A stretch of 32,272 nucleotides of DNA from Clostridium sp. CAG:451 (GCA_000438295.1 FR901062.1:1-32272); one strand, 5' to 3'. Counted from the stretch's first letter, positions 23,005 to 31,967 are shown. Numbers and translations are program-made. The notes: a model not told the origin generated them from the letters alone.

Positions 23005-23533
23005 TGCTTATACAGAAGATTGGTTACCAGTTGAATCTATTCAAAATGGTATGATTGTCTGTAGTGATAAAAATAAAGTTACTGGAGTTAAGATAGCTCC
23101 TCGTAATATCTTTATCTTGGATGCTCAGGCTCAAGATAATGTCTTGATTAGTTTAAAAAACTTTTATAATATGATTGATTTTGAATTTTGGTTAGTGGTA
23201 GCGGATAGACCGGTTGATATATCTGTATATATGTCACAGTTACAGCTTTTATATAATGATACACCATCTCCTGCTATTCGTAAGATTATTATGCAAGATA
23301 TAGAAAAGGGTAATACTTTTATGAATAATAGTATTGTTGATACTGAGTATTACATCTTATTTAAAGATAAGAATCCAGATAACTTACAAAAGAGAATTAG
23401 ATTACTAATAAATGGATTAGCTAGTTGTGGACTTAATGCTTCTCAAGTTAGTAATGATGATTTAAGATTAATTCTAGATAACTTCTTAAATGGAGGTAAA
23501 ACTACTGAGTTTGGGACGGTGATGCCATTATGA
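22985..23533 (+). CDS. Separately encoded N-terminal domain of VirB4
   Basis: About 182 aa starting MAKKIGSAYTEDWLPVESIQ. ATG 22985 is preferred (GGTG 8 bases upstream); an earlier in-frame ATG at 22958 would lie deep inside the PrgI gene. It contains the VirB4/TraC-type N-terminal pattern: 'P......ng.i......k...ikI.P.nif.Ld.......l..fy.m..f.fwlvv..rpvDis.Y...l', here APRNIFILDAQAQDN and FWLVVADRPVDISVYMSQLQ. There is no nucleotide-binding motif. The stop overlaps the start of the VirB4 ATPase gene (ATGA, 23530-23533), and the next protein begins part way through the usual VirB4 architecture, so together they make one VirB4 equivalent. Confidence 0.7.
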   Translation: MAKKIGSAYTEDWLPVESIQNGMIVCSDKNKVTGVKIAPRNIFILDAQAQDNVLISLKNFYNMIDFEFWLVVADRPVDISVYMSQLQLLYNDTPSPAIRKIIMQDIEKGNTFMNNSIVDTEYYILFKDKNPDNLQKRIRLLINGLASCGLNASQVSNDDLRLILDNFLNGGKTTEFGTVMPL

Positions 23534-25320
23534 GTATAAGTTTAAAGAGTCAGATAGCTCCTAAGGGACTACATTTTAATCCAAGTGATTTCTTTATTAG
23601 TGATAAGTATGCGACTATCTTAACAGTTATTTCTTATCCTAAATATATCTCACCTGGTTATTTATCAACACTTACTTCTATGAGTGGTATTAAAATTGTT
23701 ATTAAACATATACCAGTTCCTTTTAGTATGATGTCTAAGATGATTAATAGACAAATAGCAGATTTAAGAGAAAAGTATCGTCAGGAAAAAGATCAGACAG
23801 CTAAAGAGAAGATTAGACAAGATGCTGAGAGCTTAGAGTACTTTGTATCTATGCTTGCATCAAGTCAATCTAAAATCTTTGACTTTCAAATGCATATTAT
23901 GATTACTGCTGATACTAAAGAAGAACTTGAACTTAAAAAAGTTAATGTTAAGAACTATTTAGATGCGATGGAGTTACGTGCTATTTCACTTCGCTTTGAA
24001 CAAGAAAAAGTATTAAAGAGTATTTTACCAATCTTTCCATCACAGGACATTGAACAAAGAGTTGGAACTCCTATTCCATCTCCAACTATTGCAGCGATGT
24101 ATCCATTTATCTTTGATAGTATAAAAGATCCTGGACTATCTGTTTTACTTGGAGTTGATTTCTCTGGTGGTGTTATCTTATTTAATCAGTTCTTATATCA
24201 GATAAGAAAAGAAAATAATAGAAATAATGCTAATATGATAATACTTGGTACTTCTGGTAGTGGTAAGAGTACGGCTGCTAAATTAGTACTTAGAAGTCAT
24301 ATTAGAAATGGTTGTCAGATAGTGGCAATTGATCCAGAAAATGAACTTGAAGAAATTACAAGAACTTTTGGTGGAGATACAGTTGATATAGGTAAAGGTG
24401 GACAATTTGGTATGATTAATCCCCTTGAAGTTATTATTGATGCTGATGAAGAAGAAATTAAACAAGGACTTGGTTATACTGTTTTAACAAGAACTTTACA
24501 ATCATTAAAAGCTTTTATGAGGTATTATGATCCATCAATTACAGAAGATGTACTTACTATGTTTAGTGAAGTAGTACAAGATACTTATAAGCGATTTGGA
24601 ATTGATTTTGATACTGATTTTTCTCATTTTACTAGTAATGATTATCCAACATTTACTGATGTATATGCAACGATTAAAGGGCGTATCTTATCAATGCCTG
24701 AACAAACACATGAAAAAGATATCTTACAAAGATTACAATTAAAAGTTAAACCATTAGTAACAGAACTTAAATTCTATTTTGATGGTAAGACTACTATTCG
24801 TAAAGATAGTGACTTTATGGTATTTAATATTAAAGAGTTAATGAACTCTGAAGGTAATACTAAAAATGCTTTATTCTTTAATATCTTACGTTTTGCTTGG
24901 GGATTATGTCTTGATACTAGTGTAAATACTATATTAATGGTAGATGAAGCTCACGTATTATTAGGTGCTAATAACGAGTTAGGAGCCGATTTCTTAGCAC
25001 AAGTACAACGTCGTGCTAGAAAGTATAATACTGGTACAATAATAATTACCCAACAACCAAGTGATTTTTCAGATAGAGCGGTTATTACGCAAGGTAAAGC
25101 TATTTTTGATAACTCATCATATTATCTTGTTATGGGATTAAAGAAACAAGCTGTTGATGATTTATCACTATTAATTGATTTAAATGATAATGAACGAGAT
25201 AGTATTAAAAGATACTCACAAGGTGAAGCGTTGTTTGTCTGTGGAAATAGACGAATGCGAATAAATGTTGTTGTTACCAAAGAAGAGTTAGAGTCATTTG
25301 GTGATGGCGGAGGTTTTTAA
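23530..25320 (+). CDS. virB4: VirB4-family T4SS ATPase (C-terminal portion of a split VirB4)
   Basis: A 596-aa cytoplasmic ATPase that energises T4SS assembly and substrate transfer. Residues 1-190 hold the second half of the N-terminal VirB4 region with a long charged helix (MINRQIADLREKYRQEKDQT). The RecA-like domain has Walker A GTSGSGKST (240-248), AIDPENELEE (266-275), Walker B ILMVDEAH (468-475) and the conserved VITQQPSDF-like IITQQPSDF (505-513). All catalytic motifs are intact. The first quarter normally found in VirB4 proteins is encoded by the preceding gene. The pair follows PrgI, the standard Gram-positive order. Confidence 0.93.
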   Translation: MSISLKSQIAPKGLHFNPSDFFISDKYATILTVISYPKYISPGYLSTLTSMSGIKIVIKHIPVPFSMMSKMINRQIADLREKYRQEKDQTAKEKIRQDAESLEYFVSMLASSQSKIFDFQMHIMITADTKEELELKKVNVKNYLDAMELRAISLRFEQEKVLKSILPIFPSQDIEQRVGTPIPSPTIAAMYPFIFDSIKDPGLSVLLGVDFSGGVILFNQFLYQIRKENNRNNANMIILGTSGSGKSTAAKLVLRSHIRNGCQIVAIDPENELEEITRTFGGDTVDIGKGGQFGMINPLEVIIDADEEEIKQGLGYTVLTRTLQSLKAFMRYYDPSITEDVLTMFSEVVQDTYKRFGIDFDTDFSHFTSNDYPTFTDVYATIKGRILSMPEQTHEKDILQRLQLKVKPLVTELKFYFDGKTTIRKDSDFMVFNIKELMNSEGNTKNALFFNILRFAWGLCLDTSVNTILMVDEAHVLLGANNELGADFLAQVQRRARKYNTGTIIITQQPSDFSDRAVITQGKAIFDNSSYYLVMGLKKQAVDDLSLLIDLNDNERDSIKRYSQGEALFVCGNRRMRINVVVTKEELESFGDGGGF

Positions 25321-25346
25321 TATAAGAAGTTAGGTGGTGAAAAAAG

Positions 25347-27722
25347 ATGAACCAAAACGATGGACAAAATAAATTAGGTAATAATAATCCTAATCAAGGT
25401 GTGCCAAATAATCAAAATGGTTCATCTTTTAATGTTCCTAAGCATGATACTCCACATGCTGCTCACTCTAATGGTTCTTTTCAAGATAGTTTAAGTAAAA
25501 AACCAACGAAACTAGATGATGATGGTCCACGTGCTACCTTTGATAAAGCAAAAGAAGTTGCTAAAAATAAGATAATTGATGCTATTCCTGGTGGTAGACA
25601 AGCTAAGAAACTTATGGAAGTAAGAAACAAAACAAATAATGTCTTACAAAATATTAGAGCTAATAAGGGTCCCCAATTACCTCCTAAGAGAGAAAATATA
25701 GAGATAAGTAATGAAAATAAAAGAGGAAATAAATCATCTTTAGATAATAATAATGATAATAATGATAATAATGATTTTGGAAGAAATCGCCCTTCCTTTT
25801 TGCCAAGAAAACCTAAGTTTTTAGATAATACTGATGAAGATGATGAAAATGAAGAACAGGATGCTAGTGAAAATCAAGGCGGTTTATCTGTCTCACGTGG
25901 GAGAGGTAAAAAATCAAAGGGAGATAGTTTATCTTATTTAGCTGCTGGTTTTCTTAAAATGTCTCCTATTGCTAAGTTGATTTTATTGGTTGTTATTACT
26001 TTAATACCTCTGATGATATTTTTCATGGCTATGTCACCATTATTGGTTTTTAATACTACCTCTGCCATTGGAATTGCTGATAATAACGATAGTTATAAAG
26101 CAAGCAAAGCTGAAAAGAAGTTTCAAGAGCGGATAAAAGAAGTCCAAGATGAGTATAGTGAGGATGGTAAGAGTTTTGAAGCTAAGTATATAGGAGCTGT
26201 TTATACGATACTTTCTAATTATGGAAAAGGGTATACTTATAAAAAAATGACTAAATCAAAGATTAGGGAAATAGCAGATTTAATGTTTGATGAGAATGGT
26301 AGTTTTAGTGAAGATACCTTTAAAGAAAATTTACAAAATAATTATTTTCCTAGTAAGATACCAGGAAAAAGTGAAGAAACTTATAAACGATATGTTGATG
26401 ATATGTTTGATATCTTAAAGTATTATGACGATAATAAAAATAGAAATAAAACTTCATCAACAGGTACTACTGGTGATGTTTGTACATATGACATAAAAGG
26501 AATGAATACAGAAAAGTATGGTACTGGGGTTAAAAGTAATACAATTAATGCCAGTGATATTATGGTAAGACTTATGTCTGCTGGAGATATGTGTGATGGT
26601 ACCTATGGTCAACCAATTGAAGGGGAAGAATTAGTGCCATTTGAAAAGTATGTTTTAGGTGTTGCACATGCAGAAACTGAAAATGCTCCAGAAGAAGCTT
26701 ATAAAGCACAACTTATAGCTGCAAGAAGTTATGCTCTTACTATTACTGCAGCTAGTGGTGGTCATGGTGGTAGAAAGCTTGCTCAAGAAAATGGACAATG
26801 GATTTTACAGATAACCAATTGTGTTACTGATCAGGTGTACTGTGATCCAGATCGAGGATGTAGTGTTAATGGTTCTAGTAGTAATCAAAATCATATAATG
26901 CATAGTGGTACAACAACGGCAAGTACCCCTCATAAAAATCCTATTCCACAAAATGATCAAAGAAGACAATGGGCTAGTGAAGTAGCTGGAAAAGTAGCAC
27001 TTGATAGTCAAGGAAGAGTGTATATGACAAACTTTGTAGGAACTGACCAGAGTGCATGGAAAGATATGGCAAATCAAGGACTTGATTATACACAAATAAT
27101 TCTAAAACATTATCCTGGAGTTGCTTCTATTAGTGATAGTGATTGTACTGATAGTTCTACTGGTGATGGTAGTTCTGCTGGTAGTTATGTAGGTTGGAAA
27201 CAAAGTGATTCTAGATGGAAAGATGTAGTTTTAGGCGGTGGAACTGATAGTTCTAGATCAATTGGTAATATTGGCTGTCTTGCTACTAGTATTTCTATGT
27301 TAATTGCTAAAAGTGGAGCTATTGATAGTCTACCTACTGGTAATACTTTAAAAGGTAACTTTAATCCAGGTACCTTTGTAGAAGCAATGAATAAAACAGG
27401 TGGCTTTGATTCAGGTGGTAACTTGTACTGGGAGAATGTAAGTAAAGCTGTACCTAACTTTGTTTATGATTCCTCATCTAAACAAACTTTGTCAGGTTTA
27501 TCTAAAGATGATAAATTAAAAGTTATTAAGAACAAAATTAGTCAGCCTAATACATATTGTGTAGTAGAAGTTAAAGGTGGACAAGGTCAGCACTGGGTAG
27601 CAGTTGATAGTGTTAGTGATTCTACTGTTAAAATGTTAGATCCAGGTAGTAAAGCTACTAACTTGTGGAAAGAATATGACTATAAGAGAACATCTATGAT
27701 TCAATGCTTTAAGAAAAAATAG
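25347..27722 (+). CDS. Bitopic cell-wall enzyme: disordered cytoplasmic tail, SpoIID-like domain and C39-type peptidase
   Basis: A 791-aa protein. Residues 1-195 are cytoplasmic, disordered and Asn/Asp/Lys-rich; a membrane helix spans about 209-235; a helical module covers 250-360. Next is a SpoIID-like domain (about 425-592): ELVPFEKYVLGVAHAETENA, AYKAQLIAARSYAL and a closing GLDYTQIILKHYPG, with E442 as likely catalytic acid. The C-terminus (about 615-791) is a papain-like C39_2-type peptidase with a triad C644 (GNIGCLATS), H749 (GQHWVAVDS) and D765 (MLDPGS). SpoIID enzymes cleave denuded or glycan strands; C39_2-type domains cleave peptides. It occupies the place of the VirB1/Orf14 wall-opening enzyme in Gram-positive T4SS, but with a domain set I do not know from classic systems. 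Confidence 0.8.
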   Translation: MNQNDGQNKLGNNNPNQGVPNNQNGSSFNVPKHDTPHAAHSNGSFQDSLSKKPTKLDDDGPRATFDKAKEVAKNKIIDAIPGGRQAKKLMEVRNKTNNVLQNIRANKGPQLPPKRENIEISNENKRGNKSSLDNNNDNNDNNDFGRNRPSFLPRKPKFLDNTDEDDENEEQDASENQGGLSVSRGRGKKSKGDSLSYLAAGFLKMSPIAKLILLVVITLIPLMIFFMAMSPLLVFNTTSAIGIADNNDSYKASKAEKKFQERIKEVQDEYSEDGKSFEAKYIGAVYTILSNYGKGYTYKKMTKSKIREIADLMFDENGSFSEDTFKENLQNNYFPSKIPGKSEETYKRYVDDMFDILKYYDDNKNRNKTSSTGTTGDVCTYDIKGMNTEKYGTGVKSNTINASDIMVRLMSAGDMCDGTYGQPIEGEELVPFEKYVLGVAHAETENAPEEAYKAQLIAARSYALTITAASGGHGGRKLAQENGQWILQITNCVTDQVYCDPDRGCSVNGSSSNQNHIMHSGTTTASTPHKNPIPQNDQRRQWASEVAGKVALDSQGRVYMTNFVGTDQSAWKDMANQGLDYTQIILKHYPGVASISDSDCTDSSTGDGSSAGSYVGWKQSDSRWKDVVLGGGTDSSRSIGNIGCLATSISMLIAKSGAIDSLPTGNTLKGNFNPGTFVEAMNKTGGFDSGGNLYWENVSKAVPNFVYDSSSKQTLSGLSKDDKLKVIKNKISQPNTYCVVEVKGGQGQHWVAVDSVSDSTVKMLDPGSKATNLWKEYDYKRTSMIQCFKKK

Positions 27723-27737
27723 AAAGGAAGATAAAAC

Positions 27738-28523
27738 ATGAAAGAAAAAAAGACTAGATATTATGTATTATTAATTCTTTTGATTAGTTATTTTGTAGTA
27801 ATGTTTATCTTCTTTGTTTATCCACATTTTAAAGATATGCATAATAAAACTTCAATTATCGTAAATACTGATGCTAAGTGGTACTATGAAAATGGTAAAT
27901 GGTATAACATGACTAAGACAAAACAATATAATTGGCAAGCTTTTGATATTTATCAGGATGGAAAGTTTTTAGGTAACCATTATCTTCTATATAATGATAG
28001 ATGGTATATCTTTGATAAAGATAGAAATCCTATTAATCAAGAAGGAGTTGACATCTTTGCTATTAAAACAAATCAAAAATATAAATATGGTGATTTTATT
28101 TTAGAAGAAGTAAGTGAAAGTGATGAGAAATATATAAGAGAAGTATTAGATGATAATAATATTGTTACAATGGATTTTACTACTAAAAATGTAATTAACT
28201 TCGATTTAGATGGTGATAATAAAAAAGAAAAGTTATTTATTATATCTAATGTGTTTACTACAGGAAGTCCTAAAGATGTATTTAATTTTATCTTTATGGT
28301 TAAAGATAATAATATTTCTATACTAAAAAAAGATATAGAAACTTATGATAAAATGTATGATATGTGTCAAGCTTATGTTGCTTATCTTGTAGATATAACT
28401 GGTGATGGTACTTATGAAATAATTACTGGTTGTGGTTATTATAGTGATAAAAAACAATGTATAGAGATGTATCAGTTAAAAAATAAAAAATATCAAAAAA
28501 TAATATCTTGTACTGATAAGTAA
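27738..28523 (+). CDS. Bitopic exoprotein with FG-GAP/VCBS-like repeats
   Basis: A 261-aa protein with one N-terminal membrane helix (about 9-30) and an extracellular domain. The exodomain starts with a Trp/Tyr-rich beta segment (AKWYYENGKWYNMTKTKQYN, HYLLYNDRWYIFDKDR) and then has two Asp-rich loops, NFDLDGDNKKEKLFII and DITGDGTYEIITG. These resemble the Ca-binding DxDxDxK/E motifs of FG-GAP/VCBS beta-propeller blades. It follows the wall-enzyme gene by 15 bases and precedes the VirD4 promoter by about 35. No named T4SS component matches; it is an accessory surface protein or a substrate sensor. Confidence 0.5.
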   Translation: MKEKKTRYYVLLILLISYFVVMFIFFVYPHFKDMHNKTSIIVNTDAKWYYENGKWYNMTKTKQYNWQAFDIYQDGKFLGNHYLLYNDRWYIFDKDRNPINQEGVDIFAIKTNQKYKYGDFILEEVSESDEKYIREVLDDNNIVTMDFTTKNVINFDLDGDNKKEKLFIISNVFTTGSPKDVFNFIFMVKDNNISILKKDIETYDKMYDMCQAYVAYLVDITGDGTYEIITGCGYYSDKKQCIEMYQLKNKKYQKIISCTDK

Positions 28524-28559
28524 AGACATTATTTAGTTTAAGTGATATAATTTAGATGG

Positions 28560-28588
28560 TTGAATATTTTCTTAATTTACGTTATAAT
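28560..28588 (+). promoter_or_regulatory. Internal promoter before the VirD4 gene
   Basis: TTGAAT (28560-28565), a 17-base spacer and a perfect TATAAT (28583-28588), then AGAAAGAAGGG before the ATG at 28618. It sits in a 94-base gap, one of the longest in the cluster. Confidence 0.6.
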
Positions 28589-28617
28589 ATGTTTCAAAAA
28601 AAGAAAGAAGGGTTTTC

Positions 28618-30744
28618 ATGAAATTAAAATTTCGGGCAGATAAAGATGATTTAATTATATTTGGAGTTTTTGCATTATTTTTATTATATATTATTGCAAT
28701 TGGAATTGTTAATTTACATACACTTACTACAGAAGGTGTGTTTAGTGGTTTTAATCCATTTCTTGCTTTTACACCTAAATTTTTATGGATGACACTTTTA
28801 ATTTATATAGTTTCTTTAATCGGAATGTTTGCTAGTGTTAAATCTTATTTCTTTGAGATGGAAAAAGGGTTTGGTATTACAACTGAAAAGAAAGATAAGG
28901 GTTATTCTAGATGGGCTAAGGATAAAGAAATTCAACAAGAACTTACAATGGTTCCTTTACAAGCAGAAACAGCAAGTGCTGGTGGAGTTCCTTTAATTCT
29001 TAAAGAAAATGAAGCCTGGGTAGATAATGGTGAGTATCATACATTAGTTATTGGTGCTACTGGTTCTGGTAAAACACAAACAGTAATTAAACCAACTGTT
29101 AAGTTACTTGCTAAAAATGGTGAATCTATGATTATTACTGACCCTAAAGGTGAGATTTATGAGAGTACTGCTTCTATGTTACGAGAGAAAGGTTATGATG
29201 TTCAAGTATTAAACTTTCGTAATCCACAAGCAGGTAGTGGTTGGAATCCTTTAACACTTCCATACCATATGTATAAGTCCGGTAATCAAGATAAAGCAAT
29301 AGAGTTACTTGATGACTTAGCTTTAAATATCTTATATGACTCATCTAACGCTAATGCTGATCCATTTTGGGAAAAAACTAGTGCTGATTATTTCTCAGGT
29401 GTAGTACTTGGTTTATTTGAAGATGCTAAAGAAGAAGAAATTAACCTTAATAGTGTTAGTTTAATGACAACAGTTGGAGAAGAAAAGTTTGGATCTAGTA
29501 CTTATATAAAAGAATACTTTGATGCTAAAGATCCAGCTAGTGCTGCTTCAATTAATGCTTCTAGTACAATATCTGCTCCAACTGAAACAAAAGGAAGTAT
29601 TTTATCAGTATTTAGACAAAAGATAAAACTTTTTGCTTCTCGTGAAAATTTATCAGAAATGTTAAGTCATAGTGATATAGATCTAGCTGGTATTGGTAAG
29701 AGAAAAACAGCTTTATTTATTGTAATACAAGATGAAAAGACAACTTATCATCCACTTGTTACAATACTACTAAAACAATGTTATGAAACATTAATTGATG
29801 TTGCTCAAGCAAATGGGGGAGCCCTTCCAGTTAGAACAAACTTCTTATTAGATGAGTTTGCTAATATGCCTAAATTAAAAGATATGACAACTATGATTAC
29901 AGCAGCTCGTTCAAGACATATGCGTTTTACTATGATAATTCAAAACTATGCCCAATTAAATCAAGTATATGGTAAAGAAGAAGCAGAAACTATTCGTGGT
30001 AACTGTGGAAATATTATTTACTTAATATCAGCAGAGCTTGCTGCTCTTGAAGAAATATCAAAGATGTGTGGTGAGGTTAAAAGTAAAAAAGATGATAAGA
30101 CAGCCTCAACCCCACTTGTTACTGTATCAGACTTACAGAGAATGAAACAGTTTGAAACTATTATTCTTCGTATGCGTAAACAACCGTTTAAGACTAAAAT
30201 GACACCAGACTTTAAAATTAACTGGGGAAAGACTTATCCTAAGGCAGTTTTTGCAGAAAGAGAGAAAATCCCAGTTCAAACATTTGATATAAAAACATTT
30301 GTAAAAGAACAAAAGAAGAAAAAATTACTTGAGATGATGAATTCTACTGACATGGGAATGCCAAGTGGTGATGGAGGTATGATGCCACCATTCTTACCAC
30401 CTAATTTATTTGCTAAAAAAGAACCATCTCCATTTAATATGGAAAGTAGTTCTATTCCTAGTAAACCTCAAATTAATCAAGCTATTGAGCCAGTTACTAA
30501 AAAGGAAGTAGCCCCTAGTTTTGATGTAGATGAACTAGTTAAGAAAATAGATGCTAAGATAGCTGAACTTGAAAAAGAAGAAGCTTTAAATAAAGAAAAA
30601 GAAAAAATGAATAAAATGGAAGAAAAAGAAGAGAAATTAGAAGAATCTCCTGTAAAAGAAGTTACTACTAATAATGACATTAATTTGAATCTTGATGATA
30701 ATGATGCTGATGATGATTTCTTTGATGATTTCTTTGATGAATAG
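28618..30744 (+). CDS. virD4: VirD4/TraG-family T4SS coupling protein
   Basis: A 708-aa membrane-anchored ATPase that selects substrates and delivers them to the T4SS channel. Two N-terminal membrane helices (about 12-31 and 57-75) precede the motor: Walker A GATGSGKT (146-153), TDPKGE (174-179), GWNPL (208-212) and Walker B NFLLDEFANMP (408-418), with ARSRHMRFTMIIQNYAQL in the sensor region. Everything needed for ATP hydrolysis is present. The C-terminal 140 residues are variable: Met/Pro/Gly-rich, then a charged coiled-coil-like stretch (KEEALNKEKEKMNKMEEKEE) and a very acidic terminus (DDNDADDDFFDDFFDE). Acidic tails recruit substrates or partners in other T4CPs. No relaxase is near, so protein substrates are as likely as DNA. 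Confidence 0.93.
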   Translation: MKLKFRADKDDLIIFGVFALFLLYIIAIGIVNLHTLTTEGVFSGFNPFLAFTPKFLWMTLLIYIVSLIGMFASVKSYFFEMEKGFGITTEKKDKGYSRWAKDKEIQQELTMVPLQAETASAGGVPLILKENEAWVDNGEYHTLVIGATGSGKTQTVIKPTVKLLAKNGESMIITDPKGEIYESTASMLREKGYDVQVLNFRNPQAGSGWNPLTLPYHMYKSGNQDKAIELLDDLALNILYDSSNANADPFWEKTSADYFSGVVLGLFEDAKEEEINLNSVSLMTTVGEEKFGSSTYIKEYFDAKDPASAASINASSTISAPTETKGSILSVFRQKIKLFASRENLSEMLSHSDIDLAGIGKRKTALFIVIQDEKTTYHPLVTILLKQCYETLIDVAQANGGALPVRTNFLLDEFANMPKLKDMTTMITAARSRHMRFTMIIQNYAQLNQVYGKEEAETIRGNCGNIIYLISAELAALEEISKMCGEVKSKKDDKTASTPLVTVSDLQRMKQFETIILRMRKQPFKTKMTPDFKINWGKTYPKAVFAEREKIPVQTFDIKTFVKEQKKKKLLEMMNSTDMGMPSGDGGMMPPFLPPNLFAKKEPSPFNMESSSIPSKPQINQAIEPVTKKEVAPSFDVDELVKKIDAKIAELEKEEALNKEKEKMNKMEEKEEKLEESPVKEVTTNNDINLNLDDNDADDDFFDDFFDE

Positions 30745-30752
30745 GTGATAAC

Positions 30753-31967
30753 ATGTTTAATAAATTTAGAGATATAGGAAAAAAACTATCAACGGAAGGT
30801 ACCAATAATAATCAAAAAGATAATACTAATGTATCTGCTACGCCTACATCAGATAAAGAGAAAGCTAGAAAAAAACTTTTGAAAATGGTAGGAAGTATTT
30901 CTGTTATCTTAATAATAGTGTTTGGTTTAGTTTTATTACTAAGTGTAATAATTGGGAGAAACTATAGTTATGATCAAATAGAACTGATATTAAAAAATGC
31001 TGCCATTAAGTATTATCAAGTTCAAGATGTACTTTTGCCTTCTAATGATGGAGAAAAAAGTGAAGTTGATGCCACTACTTTATCAAGTGATGATTACAAG
31101 CTAATGAAGCCTCTTTCAAAACTTAAAAAGAATGTTTCATGTACTGGTAAAGTTGTTGTTCAAAAAGTTAATAATAAATACATTTATACTCCTTATCTAG
31201 ATTGTGGTAACTCATATAAAACAGAGGAATTATATAAAGCTATAAAAAATAAAAATAAAGTTGTTACCAGTGGTAATGGTTTATATGAAATGAATGGGGA
31301 ATATGTTTTTAGAGGGGATACAGTAAATAATTATGTTAAACTTTCTAAAGGATTATTTAGAATTGTAAAAATAACTAGTGATAATAAAATATTATTAATA
31401 CCAGAATTTAAGGATTATTATTCTGATGTTTGGGATGATCGATATAACTCAGACTTAGAATATACTTCTGGTATTAACTTATACCGTATAAGTAGAATTA
31501 GAACTACGTTAGCAACTATGTATTCTGGTAAGATTGAAGACTTTACTTTATTAACGGATACAGATAGACAAAAATTAACTTCTTTTTCATTTTGCATAGG
31601 TAAAAGAAGTGAAGAAGAAGAGAATAATACTGGTACAATAGAATGTGCTGATACAGTAGATAATCAAATGATTGGTTTATTGACAGTCTCTGATTATATT
31701 AATGCTTCAACAGATGCTAATTGTAAGAGTACATTATCTAAATCATGTCAAAATTATAACTATTTAAAAATTAGTAATGATATTTGGTGGTTAGCTACAG
31801 CTGATGGTGCTAATACTAGTGATGTGTATTATGTAACTGACGAGGGATATATTTTGTCTTCAAGCGCTTCAATTTCACTCACAATTAGACCAACCATTAT
31901 GTTAAACAATAATGTAATGATTAAAGGTGGTAAAGGTACTAATAGTAATCCGTTTGTTTTAAAATAA
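30753..31967 (+). CDS. Bitopic surface protein, paralogue of the 7398-9200 product
   Basis: A 404-aa protein: a polar N-terminus, one membrane helix (about 49-70), then an exodomain. The first exodomain module (about 80-170) contains LKNAAIKYYQVQDVLLPSND and cysteines in NVSCTG and YLDCGN, matching the AAGKRYF...LPKEEG...LKCG module of the 600-aa protein. The remainder has the same frame: NYVKLSKGLFRIVKI, then GLLTVSDYIN and RPTIMLNNNVMIKGGKGT, against NYLKLNNILFRIVKV, VGILSIEDYN and RPAITLKKNIKILSGDGS. It lacks the Ig-like domain and second repeat. It is the last gene of the cluster, 8 bases after VirD4, before a terminator. The location of two related proteins near both cluster ends argues that they belong to the system. 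Confidence 0.6.
   Translation: MFNKFRDIGKKLSTEGTNNNQKDNTNVSATPTSDKEKARKKLLKMVGSISVILIIVFGLVLLLSVIIGRNYSYDQIELILKNAAIKYYQVQDVLLPSNDGEKSEVDATTLSSDDYKLMKPLSKLKKNVSCTGKVVVQKVNNKYIYTPYLDCGNSYKTEELYKAIKNKNKVVTSGNGLYEMNGEYVFRGDTVNNYVKLSKGLFRIVKITSDNKILLIPEFKDYYSDVWDDRYNSDLEYTSGINLYRISRIRTTLATMYSGKIEDFTLLTDTDRQKLTSFSFCIGKRSEEEENNTGTIECADTVDNQMIGLLTVSDYINASTDANCKSTLSKSCQNYNYLKISNDIWWLATADGANTSDVYYVTDEGYILSSSASISLTIRPTIMLNNNVMIKGGKGTNSNPFVLK

Noticed and set aside
26805..27095. Minus-strand open frame of 96 codons within the SpoIID/C39 gene
   Set aside because: Antisense shadow; the plus-strand frame holds the SpoIID motifs across the same bases.
5848..31967. Integrative conjugative element
   Set aside because: VirB4 and VirD4 fit, but no relaxase, integrase, excisionase, oriT-like repeat or att site is seen in the window; the Tad genes also argue against it. 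Sequence beyond the edges could change this.
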